Assembly (NCBI GenBank): GCA_014706295.1
Contig: JACSVZ010000004.1
Coordinates: 13,154,484 to 13,218,483, forward strand
Length of the DNA stretch: 64,000 nucleotides
Reading direction: 5' to 3'
Origin: Lycocorax pyrrhopterus obiensis
Lineage: Eukaryota; Chordata; Aves; Passeriformes; Paradisaeidae
The notes under the pieces are model-generated. The model made no database searches. It was not told the DNA's origin and worked only from the letters and a program-made list of their open reading frames with translations. The number at the start of each line of letters is the position of its first letter. Position 1 is the stretch's first letter. The position numbers and the translations under genes are program-made. Shown one piece after another: positions 11,016-29,045 of the stretch.

Positions 11016-14000
11016 ACATTGTATGGCTTTGCAATGTGAACTTTTCATCCCATCATGACACTGTCTGCAATAAATTGGAGCTCCTAGACCAAAGTGACAC
11101 CCTTCTTGAAATGATCAGTTGAAGGGAAAAAAAAAAAGATCAGGTATCCTCATTTGCTTTTCAACTGAGACGAAAATCGATTTGGAAATGTTCCTTGCTA
11201 GAACTGAAGTTTCATTTCCATTAGTTGGGAGGAGCTCCCAAATTATACTACCCCACCCACGTCTGCCTGCTTTCGGTTTACCTGAGGAGACATTACAAAG
11301 GAACTGAAAGAGGGAAGGAGGACAGCAACAAAAGGGGGAGCACACAGGACAGGTCTAAAAAGACAGAAGTTTCAAGCCGAGTGCTTCAAGTGGGTAAGCC
11401 CTCATTTTGGGTTATGTTCAGCAGTGATATCACATGCTTGGCTGTCTGTGTCATGGTGGTGTTCATAAATCCTGTTTAAAGCAGATCGTGGCACTGATCA
11501 TTTGACCTTTGATCAAGAGTTATGAGTCAGATCCTCAGCTAGTGGAAGTTCTCGAAGGTCCATTGGCTTGAGGGAGAAATGCCCCAAGTTAAGGATCCAG
11601 TCTGTAGTGTAGGGAGACCTCATTCTTTGGGTGCTGAGTTTGACATGGTTGCCTTTTGACTGGATCATACAAGCCCCACTTATACTCAGGCAACATTCTT
11701 GTAGTAGTAATATTTATTGCCTTGTGTAGGGAATGTTCTGCTAGCTTGCTGAGGCCCTACAAATGAATAATAATAACAGATGCAGATTTGTATTTGTTTC
11801 TCTTGGAAAAAAACCATAGAAAATATTGATTTAGAGAAAATGCGTGGGGGTTTTTTGTTGTTGTTGTTTTATACCATAAGTTTGAGTTGGAGAATACTGA
11901 CATTATAGGATTACAGACATGGGTAACTTGTTGATTCGATATTGGAATAATTTGCCGTTTTCTTTACACAATATCTTTTTGCACCCATGCAATTGAAATT
12001 AAATTGTTAGTGTGATGTTCAGGGAATACCACTGGTTGGACTCCCCTCCAGTGTTTCTTCTAATCCTTTCCAAAACAGAAGTAATTATGTGTCATCTGTG
12101 AGGAATTCGCAATACAGCTCACTATGCCCCTTGAGGATCTGTCTTAAGTCATATGTATGTGAGGCCTGGAAAAATCATGTCCTCACATGGTTGTATTTCA
12201 ATATTAGGAACACGATGATGATACAGCTGTGCCTTTGTTCCTTCGTGTTCCTGTCTGACTTGGGCTCTGGCCTAGAAGTGATGTCGGTGTCAGAATATGC
12301 CAGATTGGTTGTTTCTCAAAGCATGGCTGTGGAGAAGACTTGCCAGTGTGTGAAAGTCACAGTTGGAAAATCTTGTTGATTATGGTTGTTTTGTTGGTTT
12401 TTTTTTTTTTTTCTCCCTCATGTTCTTGTGTATCAGGAAGTTACAGGAACAGTTTGTCAGGAGAAGCCTTCATGCCGCTTGTACCACCCTCACGTCTGCA
12501 GACCCAGGCATGGCTCCAGTGTGTGTGTTCACTCCAGGTTTGTGCAGGTGGCCCTTTGCCTGTAAAGGTTCTACAGGTGACCTCGTGGTTCTCAGAACCG
12601 AGAACCTTAAATATTGCACATGTGGCACGAGCAGTCTTCCTGGCCCTCTGAGCCACATCCCAAAATTCAGGACTGCCAGACAGCCAGTTTGTCCTTCAGT
12701 GCAGCAAGGGAGAAGGGTGCTGTGTTCTTTTAGCAGGGGGGAAGTGACAGTGACTCCCAGGAATGCTCACTGTCTGTTGTGGGTCAGGGCTAGGCTAGAG
12801 GGTGTAACTTCAAGATGGAATGAAGTCTGTAATGTCAACTTCAGTAGCATCTGATAAATTACTCCCTCTCACGGCGGGGGGGGGTTATCCTGCACAATCA
12901 CAGCCCCTCTGCTGAATGTGGGACACAGTGCCAACATGGAAGCTGTGCCTGGAAGCCTTGTAGCCCAGAGGAAACAGGCTGACAGCCTTTCCTGTGGTTC
13001 TTTGTTGCTGAGGTTTCAAGTGGTGCTGCTTCTCTTCCTCTGTCCTGAGATCTGTGCCCTTCGGCCCATGTTTAATCCAACTGATGTTCTCCACTTCAGT
13101 TGCCCAGACTGTGGCTTGTATTTTAACATCACTTGTACACTGTAAGTTGTAGTGCCAAGACTTAGCATGCAAGAATTGTAGTGAGTCCCCATGGAATGTA
13201 AGACTTGCCAGAATCATGCAATGTTAGCACATGCTAAATTTGTGCGTTCTCATTTACCTTCTGTTGCTTGTTTGTTTTCATGAGTTTGGAGTTGTTAGGG
13301 GGTCAAGCTTGTGCCTGCAAGTACAACTGTCTGACACTTTCTTTAGAATTCAAAAACAAAAGATGAGATTTTGCTGTTATTACCTGTCTGCAGGGATGTA
13401 GGACTTTTACTAAAACTCCCCAATCTCTCTGTAAAACTTAAGAGGGAATTTCATCAGCAGCTGACTAAGACATACAAATCATATATGACGAACTGGTGCT
13501 GCCTGACAAATCCTTCTCATACACCAATGATCTCTGGACTCCTTTAAGGCAGCTGGGCCCCATGAAAGCAGCTTTGTGGCACTCACAAAGCAAGTGGGGC
13601 TTGACAGGCACTGTTTGGTCAGAAGGAACCACCTATTGCCACATCGTTCCTGTGCACCCTCGCTTCCGGCCCCCTTCTCTGACACAAGAGATGTGTGGTC
13701 AGAGCGTGTTTGGGAGACAGGAACTTCTAATTCTGGCTCTAGCACTTTCTTCCTTGTGATGTGAAAGCAGTTATATGGACATTTAAAGGCGTTTTTAAAA
13801 AATAGCCACTAATTAGGCTGCCCACACCCGGGTATGTAGTCAGAGGCACACTAGGCCTCATTTTCAGAAGTGAATATCTGTTCATCCTTTTATTCTCAGC
13901 TGGAATTGTGGATACTGAACATTGAGTAGTCAGGGCAAATTATTCTTTATTAGGCTTGAACATGAATTGTGTTGCAGAAGTTTCTAAGCATTAGGAAACT

Positions 14001-15060
14001 AATGAGTAGTGATACTATAAAGTGCTATTCTCAACAGCAACTGCAGTTTTCATACCATGATGCCTTATGAGATGTGAATTTGAGAAGAAGAGGAGGAGAA
14101 ATGAAGAAAAATAATCTAAAAATATGGTACAGAAAAGTAGAGTCTACAGAGTGTGTAACTTACAAAGTATGTTGGGAAAATAGGAAGCTTTCATTTCTTT
14201 AAAAACCCCCAAAGCTCTGTAGTCTCATAAGACTGAAAATAACTTCATGTTCTTTGCTGATGCTTTAAGATATAATGTCTGCTACTCCATCTTCCCTCTC
14301 CCTTTTCTGCTCTCAGGAGACCACTTTCTCCAGAAGTGGGTTTTGAGATTTGGGAATACTTGCTAAGAAAGATGGGACATGTCAGAACACTTCTCAGCTG
14401 TCTTAGAGCCAGACCTCAGATGTGTATTTTCAGTTTTGAGACCCTTCCTCAGCTGAGGCTTGAGGAAGCATCACAAATGATGCTTATGAAGCATCAATGC
14501 CTTTTCGAGACAGTCTTATTTTTTTATGAGGAACAAGCAGATCTATTTTGAAAGCAACCAGCCTACAGAATATTGTTCCAAATAAATTAAGATATAGGGT
14601 GTCATAGCTGGTATTTTGGTCTGCTCTTTGCTGTTGGAGCCTGAGTATTTTGGTCTGGGCTGTTTGCATTGTACTAACGAGCGGCTGAGTTTCATTCTGC
14701 CTGCTATCCCCAGGGCCCTCATGAAGAAGAGATTCATATCTCATGAGATTACCCCACTGAGCAAAGAAATGAAATAAATAATATTATCTTTTAGTTCTGT
14801 CAAGTAGAGTAGCTCTCAGAGCCTTTCAAGGCAGTGTCAGCACGGGCTGGATCCTGCATCAGTGCGCAAAAAGACATCCTTTACAAGAACAACGCTGCAG
14901 AATGAAGCCAGTGTGAGCTTAATGGGTGGTGGAAAAGAGTGAGCCTTCTTTTCCCCTCCCTAATGCAAGCCTGCAGGGGGTTATTTTCCAGCAGGTGTGA
15001 GCCTTGGGGCAAATCAGCCTGCTGGAATTCTTCTACAACAGGAGCTCCTAGTAAATCAGT

Positions 15061-15076
15061 GTAGTAGTAGTAGTAG
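15061..15076. repeat. (GTA)n short tandem repeat
   Basis: Five consecutive GTA units. Confidence 0.8.
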
Positions 15077-18000
15077 GGATCTTATTTGGGAACCAATTAG
15101 AGCTTGTGTTGGTTGTTTCTCCTTGGCAGCTTTAATGAACCCATAACACAGAAGTACCGGAAAGAAAAGATTTTGCAGCAGTCTCTGTTAGAAAATCATG
15201 GCCTACCCAGTTCCTTCCACAGTACAATACAATGCTTCAAAAGACAGCAAAGTTTGTTATCATAACTTAGTCGTGTGTGAAGAACCAGGAGAGCTAAAAT
15301 GAGTTAAATAATTTTATTGTGCTGTAATATTGGGAAGAAATATTCCCCAGAACAATTTTCTTCCCTATTCTGCAGAAAATCCTGCAAAAACCCACTTGAA
15401 ATGTGTCTGTCAATGCAAACTGACTCAGTCAGGTACAGTAAATTCCAGATTCTTGCATTGTCACTGCAGAGAATAAACTCCCTTTTCTTTTTACTTGTCC
15501 ACCAGTCCTTCCACGCAATGCCTTTAACATATTTCTATAATTAAATTTCACATCGTATCTCTGAAATATGTTATGACATTTGATCATACTTTGTCTAAAA
15601 AATCACAGATACTCCTTGTCGTAGCATACAATTTCTAGTCTTTGGCAAGGCTGTACAATAACCTCACAATTATCTGTTGTGCCCTGTTCCCTATCGGGTG
15701 CTAGGACTTGGTTTCTGTTTCACTTAACCCTTTAGTGCACTTCAAACTGGCAGTATCTAAGAAAAAAGCATAACACTGTCCTGAGAAGTGGAAGAAGATA
15801 GGGCATAAGGTTAGAGAAGTCATTAAGCTGAAGTTCTCCTGACAAGGGGTTTCTGTTTAGGATTTCTATAGTGCCAGTGTAATAGGAATACAGCTTTTTT
15901 GGTGTGATATTGCAAGTCCTGCTTCCACCTTAAGGTACTGAACTGTTGCATGCCAGTCCTTCAAAGCTGATAAGAAGAAATGAAGATGGTGGTTACAGCT
16001 ACAGTGCATTGTATGTACCTGGAACTGTTCTTAGCTCTGTATCAGGCAATTAAAGATATTTTTAACTTCCAGTCTTCAAAAGGTAATGGACTTTTTTTTT
16101 ACTTTCTGTCAGAAAGTATACTAAAATATTAAGCATATCTAAAAGGCTATTATAAACAAACAAATAAGCAAACGAGATAGGAATAGGAATGGAGTTTCAG
16201 GATGTCATTGTAGGGTGCTCATACAGGATTTTTATGACTCTTTCCACCAGAAGAAACTCACTAGACCACGGAAAAGGAAGAATTAGCACTATTTTATATA
16301 GTGTTATTTACTCTTCATGTTCTGTGGGACCTCATTAGAAGGATGAGAGATGAGTTCCAGCAGTGCATGTGTGTTAATAATAGGCCATACAAATGAGATT
16401 ATAATAAGAGAATCCTGGATGATACATAAGGAATTAGAGCCAGGAGTCCCTATATAAAAGCAGGCATATACTCAGTGAAACTAAGAGATTGGTAAGTCTT
16501 TGTAGGAGAGGATGCACAAAGGTGAGTCAAACTCATCAAGCCTCCTAAAAATTAGTGGTAATCCAAAAGGAGAAGCAAAATCCAGGAGTCCTGAGTCTTA
16601 TTCTCTGAGCTATTGTAGGCTTATTTTCACTCTCTTAGAACTTTGTCCTTGAAATACCTTTTGGGAAAAACTTTTCATTGAAACAGTGTTAATTAACAAA
16701 AAAAAAGTTTGGAGAAAAAAACCGATTTACTGCTTTTGGGTTATGAGACATTAGAAAAATGCGCTTTGTCTCCAAAATAGGTTGTTCTGAATCCCCTGCA
16801 CGTATGTGATGCTCAAAGTGTGAAAAGAAGTACCTTTGTCAGGATTGATAATTTTGCATTTTATAGTAGCTATTTCTTTTAAGCTTTCCTGAAGAACCCA
16901 GGAATTCCAATAATTTCTTTCATGTGACACATGTACACTTTCATTGTTATTTAAACAGGGGGACTTTCCTTTGGGCTCAGTTTTCAGGGATACACTTTAG
17001 CATGGGCATAAATTCAAAACTATGAATCCTCCATAGTAATCTGTGGAGTTTGAGAGTTGCTTAAAAGTAAACATGTGTGAAAGAGTTTTCTTTGAACAGT
17101 GGGGCCATAATCTCTGATATATGTGAAGCATTTCAGAGAACTGCAAAAGGCAAAAGACACTATTAAAAGACATGATAAAAGTGAGGAAAAAGCTGTATCT
17201 ACTACTACTGCTACTACACAACTTCTTCTTATCTGTATTTCCAGTAGGTGCCAATCTCCAAAGATAGGTGTACTACACAGCTGCTAGTTCTGGCCAGTGT
17301 ATTTTTGGTGTCTGCATTGACAGAGAATATAAATATTCCAAAGGATAGAAACGTGTCCTGTGTGATAGGCAATCCAGCATATCAAACAACTGTGCCTTAC
17401 AATAGCTGCTGTTACAGTGCTGTAACTTCTGTGGTCTACAAATGTATGACATAGAAACCTTCAAAACAAATACTAATAGAAAGCTATTTACACAGAGACA
17501 AAATTACTGTAACTCATTTTGAGGTTTGTAGGTGACTTGTACTTTCCTTAACAAATGCCAATGATTGCCAACCCTTGTAGCTTCCTAGGAAAAACTAGCA
17601 AATGTGTATTTTCATCTTTTATGTAGATGATTATTTAGGGACACATTTAAATCTGCACCAAATGTACTGTTGATACTAAGTTAAGGCTACAAATATTTTA
17701 ATTCTGTCAAAATGCATTTTAAGAGGAAAATAGTTTTAAAGCTTGTGAGCATTTTGTACTGACATTTAACTTTAATTTCCTGGAGAAAAGTGCATAGCAG
17801 CCACAACCAGAAACTGGGTGGCAGGCCTGCCAGGACTGGAGTGAGGATGAAGCAACACAGTCCAGTGTTTTTTAAGGATGGAATTGAAATTGGCTAGGAA
17901 AGGCTGTCCAGCCTGGAAGCTGCAGAAGGGAACACAGCAGGTACGGGACTGGGTCTGGCTGAAAAACTAGAGGAAGGTGGGAACTGTTTGGCATCAGATT

Positions 18001-19734
18001 CAAGAGGATGAAAGATAGGGATAGGGAAAAAAAAACCACCAGAAAAACAGGAAGAAGAGAAAAATGCAACTGTCTGAGCAAATACATTGAGTCAAGGGTG
18101 TGTGTAGGGAATATGAAATAAGGAAATGGCCACCAGGCTGGGAGCTGGGGCAGGGTATAGGTGTGAACTTGCAGATCTAGAGTGCAAAGGTTGGTTGGGG
18201 GTTCAATGAGTTAGAGAAGGGAGATGGATCTGATTGAGAACAGGAAGGGGGTATTGAGTCTGGGAGGAGACTAGTGAAAGTAGGAGTCAGGTGGAGGCTG
18301 TAGATAAATAAAGGTAGTCTTTTATGCTCCTTCCCTCACCGAAATGTCTGAGTAGCTTTTTACATAAAACTAATAACAACCACAATTTTCTCTGGGTGAT
18401 AGGAGGGGACCTTTAGCTGTTGAGCTGGAGCTAGACTAAGTCATTTGGATGTTTAGTTTGTGCTTTTGGGGGGATAGGAAAGAAATGTTTCTTCTTTGAT
18501 CAGAGACCCTTTGGAGTTTGGTGACAAACTGTGAATGTCTCTTGTAGTGGAAAGCCTTTTTTGAAATTATTCTGAAAGATAGCTGCAGTTGCTTAAAAAC
18601 CACTGTACTCTGATCATACTCTGGACTCCCTTTTTTTCTTTTTTGGTCCAGTTAACCTCAAAAAAGACAAACTTCATCTGGTCTGCTGTGTTTTGTTTGG
18701 CTTGTAATCCGTGCTGTTGCAAAGGGAAGCAGCTGCTGCAGTTGTTTGTAGATGTTCCTGCAGTCTGTGATGACCCTGGGGTTGATCTGGTAGCTCTTTG
18801 GCCAGCTGGGCCAGTGGATTACACTGGCACAGGGAGCTGACTAGGAGCTATTTGGAAAGGTCCAAAGCAACAATGTGTTGGTTTTGCTTGGTTTGTGTTT
18901 TTGTTTCTTTCTAGTAACATTTTGAAACAGTATTTTCAGCTTGATACAATAGTTGCAATTAACGTATCTTGATAGGAAAAGTGCCTGCCTTCCTCCGCCC
19001 AGACTCTCCTGGGGAAGAGGAGTTTCCCAACAAGGGAAAGCTGAAAGAGATTATTTTGAAAAATGTCTGCTACTTGGACAGCCCAAATGAGTCCAAGCAG
19101 TGGAAATCTGCCTCTTTTTGCTGAATGAGGGCTGCCTACCTTCTATGAAAGGTGCTAGAAACAACTTCTGATTTGAATGTTCCTCTTTTCCTTTCATTAT
19201 CATTTGAGTCTTCTTTGGCTCCAATCTGCACCAGCTGTTTTCCACCCTAATCTTCTTTCCTGTAGCAATCTGGCCACGTTTGCAGCAGTGGTGGTTACGC
19301 TGGGTGAGGATGAAGTGCTGCAGTTGTCCTTGGCATGTTATTGCCGGCTAAACCAGTGGAATCTCATTAGGTTAGATTTCTTCATGGCTGCTTATGGATG
19401 CCTTGGGGTGGAAGATGCCTGTGGTCTGCAGAGATAAAGGCCTTCAGAGAGGAGGAGCAAATGCTTATCAGTACTGCCAGTGAACGTCTGGAGTCTTTTT
19501 AGAGTTGGGCCAGCTCTTTCTGTGCTGTCCTGTGGGCACTCAAATAGCATTTGTGGTAAAACTCAAAAGGCCGTACCTGTTCCTACAGCCCTGGAAAAGC
19601 ACGGGTTTAATGGCATTAATCAGCGAGGACGAAACGAGGGTGCAAAACCTGGTAATACTGGAGTGGTTTTTCCTTCTCTGGGCTTTCGCTGGGTTTCGCT
19701 GTGGGCAGCGAGGAGACAATACGCTGTAGTCCTG

Positions 19735-20235
19735 CCTGAGGTGTTCCTTACGCGTTTGAAACCAGCCAGAGCTGCCAGCGGCAGGGAGGGAGGAGCGCTG
19801 CAGCCCTACAGGAGACACGAGGGCTCGATCGGCCCCCGGGCTCCCGGAGGAAAACACTGGTTCGCTGCGGGAGGGGGCAGCGCCGGGGCCGGGACAGCCT
19901 CGCCCCGCCCCGCCTGGCGTCATGGAATTCCTGGGCGCTCCCGCCAATGGTGGCGGGGGCACGTCCGGTGCCACCCGCGGCAGCCCCGAAGCGGGGGGGC
20001 TCCGGTCCCCGCCGGTGACCTCGGGGCTCGGTCCCGCCCGGCCGCCGGGGAGGGCCGCAGCCGGGGAGCGCGGCGGGAGCAGCTCCTCCTGCGGGAGAAG
20101 GACGCGGGAACAGCCGGAGAGAGCTGGAAGCGCGGCCGCTTCCTCCGCACCTCCGGGAGCGGGCAGAACTAAAGCTGACACGGACAACCTATGGATTATT
20201 AATCTCTGGGCGGCTTCTTGCGGGCAGCTTGTTGC
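19735..20235. promoter_or_regulatory. Orphan CpG island
   Basis: About 500 bp of dense CpG sequence in AT-rich intergenic DNA, 2.2 kb upstream of the H3-3A start site. It contains a CCAAT box (CCGCCAATGG, about 19940) and several CCGG/GCGG blocks. No gene in the window starts here. A 230-codon plus-strand ORF overlaps it but matches nothing I know and is probably a by-product of high GC. It could be an alternative or divergent promoter for H3-3A or the start of a non-coding RNA. Confidence 0.6.
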
Positions 20236-21335
20236 GGCTGGGAACTAGTGCTGCCCTCTTTTAACTTTTCCAGCTCCTCATCATGGGATGCGTGTGTTAT
20301 GTGGGGAATTGATGCCAGTTTCGGTGCCTGGCTTTTAGAATTTACAGGGCATTTGCAAATAATCTTATTGTATAATACTGCACAGCTCAGAGTTCCCTTT
20401 CTGACTGTCTAGTAAGGTGCTGTTCTCTCATAAAATACTATCACTAGATAAATCAATCCACCGATACTTCTGTAAGTATAAATAAAATCCTTTGTGGTTT
20501 CTCTTTCCTGACAGTGACCTCTCATAAACTCACCGTAGGGTCAGAGGTGTACGTGTGGCATGTCTGGTCATGTCGGTGTAGTGCAGCCCGTTGTTTTTAT
20601 CTGAGCACTAATGCAGACTATATCTGTTTTAGCAGGGTGTTCTGGCCATGATAACACTCTCTTTCTTGTCAGGTTTGATTAGCCCCAAGTGAATGCTCAC
20701 ATGGCTAAACCACTTGTGCTGCTGGAGGTAGTTTGGATGTCTCCACACAGAACTGCGTTGCATCATCATCCGTAATAAAGGTTTTGCAAATCAAATACAG
20801 CTCCTTCTAATGCCTAAATGACAGACAAGATGGTGGCACCAGTTTGTGTGAGCAGAGAATCCGACTCTGTAGTTGAGATGTGCTTAAGACAATTGCCAGT
20901 GACTGTTCAGTTGTATTACAGTGCAGGTTACTTTCCTCCAGGGCATTTTGATCCTGACATTAATAGAAAATAAAGACCAAATTTTCTCGTTAAACATTGT
21001 GGTAGCTGATACAACCGTTTGGGATCTGCTAGTGATGACAGTGCTGAACTTACAGTTGCTTTTCCAATAGCTGCATTTCAAACTTGAAACCGTGGGACAG
21101 CACTGATGCAGGAAATGGGGCTCCTCTTCCTTCCCCAACAGTAGATTTTCCTTGTGAACCGTTGTGCCTGCAGTGTATTTCCAAGTCAAAAGTACCCCCA
21201 GTAGTCCCCTCCTGATACTCATGTCTCATTTTACAGACCAAGTATGGCCCTTCCACCGTAGATCCTCACGGGGTGGTCTCTGGTGGGCCAGCTTACAGGG
21301 AGAATTTTTTTGTTTTGCTTCTATGTAAGGAAAAA
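20236..21335. other. Intergenic, no gene seen
   Basis: An AT-rich stretch between the orphan CpG island and the CR1 upstream of H3-3A. Nothing recognisable. Confidence 0.6.
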
Positions 21336-21895
21336 AAATCACAGAATCACAGCATCAATTAGGTTGGAAAAGACCTCTAAGATCATCGAGTCCAGCCTTT
21401 GTCTGAGCACCACTTGTCAGCTAGACCAAGGCACTAAGTTCCATGTCCAGTCTTTCCTTAAACACTTCCAGGGGACAGTAACTTCACCATCTCCCTGGGC
21501 AGCCTGTTCCGATGTCCAATCACCCTTGCAGTGAAGAAATTCCTCCTAACATCTAACTTAAACCTCTCCTGGTGTAATTTGCGGCCATTTCCTCTTGTGC
21601 TGTCACAGGTTGCATGGGAGAAAAGACCAACCCCCACCTGGCTGCTCCCTCCTTTCAGGGAGCTGTAGAGGGTGATAAGGCCTCCTTTGAGCCTCCTTTG
21701 CTCCAGGCTAAACACCCCCAGCTCCCTCAGCAGCTCCCCATGAGATTTGTGCTCCAGACCCTTCCGCAGCTCCGTAGCCCTTTTCTGGACATGCTCCAGC
21801 ACCTCCATGTCCTTCTTGTAGTGAGGGGCCCAGGACCGGACACAGCGCTCGATGTGTGGCCTCACCGGTGCCGAGTACAGGGGGAGAATCACTTC
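21336..21895 (-). mobile_element. CR1 LINE fragment, 3' end, minus strand
   Basis: It begins, read on the plus strand, with CACAGAATCACAGCATCAAT and TAGGTTGGAAAAGACCTCTA, the reverse complement of a CR1 3' end. It continues through GGGCAGCCTGTTCCGATGTC and ACATGCTCCAGCACCTCCA. The minus-strand translation gives the end of the CR1 polymerase ORF ([15 protein letters not shown] and later [15 protein letters not shown]), which stays open by chance into the GC-rich flank. It is 5'-truncated and lies about 500 bp upstream of the H3-3A start site. Confidence 0.93.
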
Positions 21896-22088
21896 CCTAG
21901 TCCTGCTGACCAAACGGTGACCTCCAAACCAAAAATAACCCACCCAAAAACCAGTAAGACCAACTCCGGGGGACGAGGATGTCCCTCGCACCTGGGTGAG
22001 AGTAAGAGCGAGGCCTATCTGGCTCCCGGCGGGCGGAGCGGGGGGGCGGGGGGGCGCGGGGTGTCCTGGGCCGCAGTGGGGCCGCGGG

Positions 22089-22229
22089 CAGGGGGATGCG
22101 GGGACAGGGGGATGCGGGGACACAGGGACACGGGGACAGAGGGACGCGGGGCTGCGGAGGGGGGGATGCGGGGACGTGGGGAATGCGGGGCAGCGGGGGT
22201 GCGGGGACGGGGGGATGCGGGGACAGGGA
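22089..22229 (+). repeat. G-rich minisatellite upstream of H3-3A
   Basis: Tandem, slightly degenerate copies of a unit near GGGGATGCGGGGACA, with G-runs of four or more every few bases on the plus strand. It lies 180-320 bp upstream of the inferred H3-3A start site and has obvious G-quadruplex potential. Confidence 0.85.
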
Positions 22230-22261
22230 ATCCCCTCGCGCGCGCGGCGTGCCTTTTGTGT

Positions 22262-22410
22262 TTGTACACACGGGGCGGGGCGGGGCGGCGGGCGGGGCCG
22301 CGCCTTCCCTCCATTGTGCGCCATTGGCGGGCGGGCGGGCCGGGGCGGGGCCGCGCCTGTCGGGGCGGGGCGGTGCGCGGGGCCGGCCCTCCCGAGGCGG
22401 CCATCTTTCA
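22262..22410 (+). promoter_or_regulatory. H3-3A: H3-3A core promoter
   Basis: A TATA-less CpG promoter. It has tandem GGGGCGGGGC GC boxes (22271-22298 and 22341-22375), an inverted CCAAT box (CCATTGGCGG, ATTGG at 22323-22327) about 80 bp upstream of the start, and a YY1-type GGCCATCTT element at 22399-22407. The following CAATTGTGCTCCGAGCCGCC resembles the start of the human H3-3A mRNA leader as I remember it, placing initiation near 22405-22412. Confidence 0.8.
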
Positions 22411-22539
22411 ATTGTGCTCCGAGCCGCCGCCAGCGCCAGCCGCAGCAGCTCCGGCTCCTCCTGTGCCCGCCCGCCCGCCCGCCCTCCATCCCTCCCTCCC
22501 TCCCTCCCGCACGGCAGCCGCGCTCGCCCAGCGGACGGG
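22408..22539 (+). other. H3-3A: H3-3A exon 1 (non-coding 5' UTR)
   Basis: An untranslated first exon from the inferred start (about 22408) to the GGGGTAAGTCTGG donor (first intron base 22540). It includes a polypyrimidine run of CCTCC units (22480-22508). A separate non-coding first exon is usual for vertebrate H3-3A. The 5' end is inferred by analogy and not directly shown. Confidence 0.78.
22480..22508. repeat. (CCCT)n run in H3-3A 5' UTR
   Basis: A pure-pyrimidine tandem CCCT/CCTC run within exon 1. Confidence 0.8.
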
Positions 22540-23956
22540 GTAAGTCTGGCGCCGCGCCCGCCGCCCCCCGCGCCCCGACACCCCCCGCCGCTGCCCCCCG
22601 ACCCTCCCCACAAACTTTTGGGGGGCTCGGGAGGCGGCGGTAGCTCGGGTTCCCCTTGGCCGCGCCGCCTTCCCGGCGCAGCCGGAGCGGCTCCCTCCGC
22701 CGGCACCCCCGGCCCCGCTTCGCGCGGTCGTTGCCCCCCTCTGCTCCCCTCGCCCCCGCTCCAGACCCCCACCAGCGGCCTCCCCAGCCCCTTAGCTGCC
22801 TCCTCAGCCCGACATCCCCCGGATCGGGGCTGGGAAGCGGTCGCAAAGAGGAGCCGCTCGCCAGCCCAGGGTAACTCTCCTGCCTTCCTTCCCCTGCTCC
22901 CCACAGTTGTTGCTCAGCTTCACCATCTTGTCTCTTTTCTCTGGTCACCGACCATATTTTTTTTCCTATTGCATAAAAAACAATAAAAAGGGAAAGAAAT
23001 TCGCCGAAGGAACGACCCAAACGCAACGCAATTTTTTGGTTTTCGAGTACAAACTTTTCCGCTGCCTCCCCCTGCATCTGCACCCGCATGGTTTGGAGTT
23101 CCTGGCGATATTTTTGGCGTTATTTTTTGCAATTTATTTTTTCCTCCTTTGCAAAAGGACTAGGGCTGCGTTTCGTGATTGTTTCCATTTTGTTCTGGCT
23201 CTGGGAGCTGAGTTTGCCTGTGAGAGGCGCTTGGGAGCGAGGCAGCTCTTGGGGAAGCAGTTACACAGAAAGAGAAAGAAGGCACCCAAAAAACAACCCC
23301 CCGAAAAAAAAGTTTGTTGCTTTCTCGCACTTTATCCGGCCCCTTTCCTTTTCGCACGATAAACGCCGGGTTGCCTGCGGTTGCCGGCGGGTCGGGGAGC
23401 GCAGGCGGGCGGCGGCGAGCGCCGGGCAGCCCCGGGGAGGGCCGGCGGGGGCTGCCGCTCCGATCTCCCCCGCTCCGCAGTTTCGGAGGTTTTCCGGCGG
23501 GTGGGAGCGGCGGGTCGGTGCCAGCCCCCCGATGTTTGCCGGGCGGTATTTGCAAACACTTGGCAGGTGACGGGCGGCCGGCGGGGGGAGGCGACAGCCG
23601 CCTCTCCGCGCCTGCTGCCGTGCGGCTCGCTCGGCTTCAGCCGCCGCCGCTTTGATATTGAATTCGTGGGCAAAAAAGCGGTATTTTAATATTCCGCGAT
23701 CGGCAGGCGTTTAATTTCCAATTTAATTTTTTCCTTTTTTGGTGTGGGTTGTTCTTTTTTTTTTTTAATGCCCGCCTGGCCGTCGGAGGCGTTCGGCCGC
23801 CGCGGGCTCGACGCTCGGGGCCGGCGGGGCAGGGACGCGTTGCGCGGGACGGGGGCCGCGCTGCCGCCCACCCCGGGGGCAGGTGCCGCGGGGGGCGCAC
23901 GCCGAGCGGGGCGACCACCTCCCCCTTGCCCTGTCTGCCCACGTTCCCCTCGGCAG
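22540..23956 (+). other. H3-3A: H3-3A intron 1
   Basis: It runs from the GTAAGT donor to the CCCTCGGCAG acceptor. The ends are CpG-rich; the middle (about 22900-23350) has A/T runs. No extra exon could be supported. Confidence 0.78.
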
Positions 23957-28754
<4,798 letters not shown>

Positions 28755-29045
28755 GCCTCACCACGATGGGTTTGTCATTCTCGAAGCAAAATCTTCTTCC
28801 TGTTATTGGTAGTAATGAACGTTAGATATTTTTTCCATGGGGTTAAAAGGTACCTTAAGTATATGGTTGCAAGTGGAAAAATAGGGGACAGAATTGGGTA
28901 TTGGCAAGTTTTCTTTCCATTTTCATTTGTGTGTGGATTTTTAATATAAACAAGGGGACATAAAAACAATCAATGTGGTCAAAAAAATAAAAAAATGAAT
29001 TGTTGAAAGTTCTTCACCAAAACAACTTTATAAAAAAAAATTATA

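Larger units (their letters stand above)
10671..19734. other. Intergenic, no gene seen
   Basis: AT-rich intergenic sequence with short AG (about 10999-11015) and GTA (15061-15076) repeats. ORFs are all short except one of 163 codons (12363-12854), which resembles no known family. No transposon, tRNA or exon-intron structure could be supported. Confidence 0.55.

Noticed and set aside
12363..12854. 163-codon ORF after a poly-T tract resembling a splice acceptor
   Set aside because: No recognisable protein similarity, no matching donor or partner exon, and no poly(A) signal in a sensible place.
19480..20172. 230-codon plus-strand ORF over the orphan CpG island
   Set aside because: The open frame follows from high GC. 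The product is Gly/Arg/Ala-rich with no domain. The island is kept as a feature, the ORF is not.
21614..22543. 309-codon plus-strand ORF
   Set aside because: Antisense of the CR1 copy fused to GC-rich promoter sequence; low-complexity Gly/Arg/Pro, no domain.
21458..23089. 543-codon minus-strand ORF, the longest in the window
   Set aside because: It is a composite: the C-terminal part is CR1 polymerase remnant (21458-21895) and the rest is Gly/Arg/Pro read-through of the H3-3A CpG island and minisatellite.
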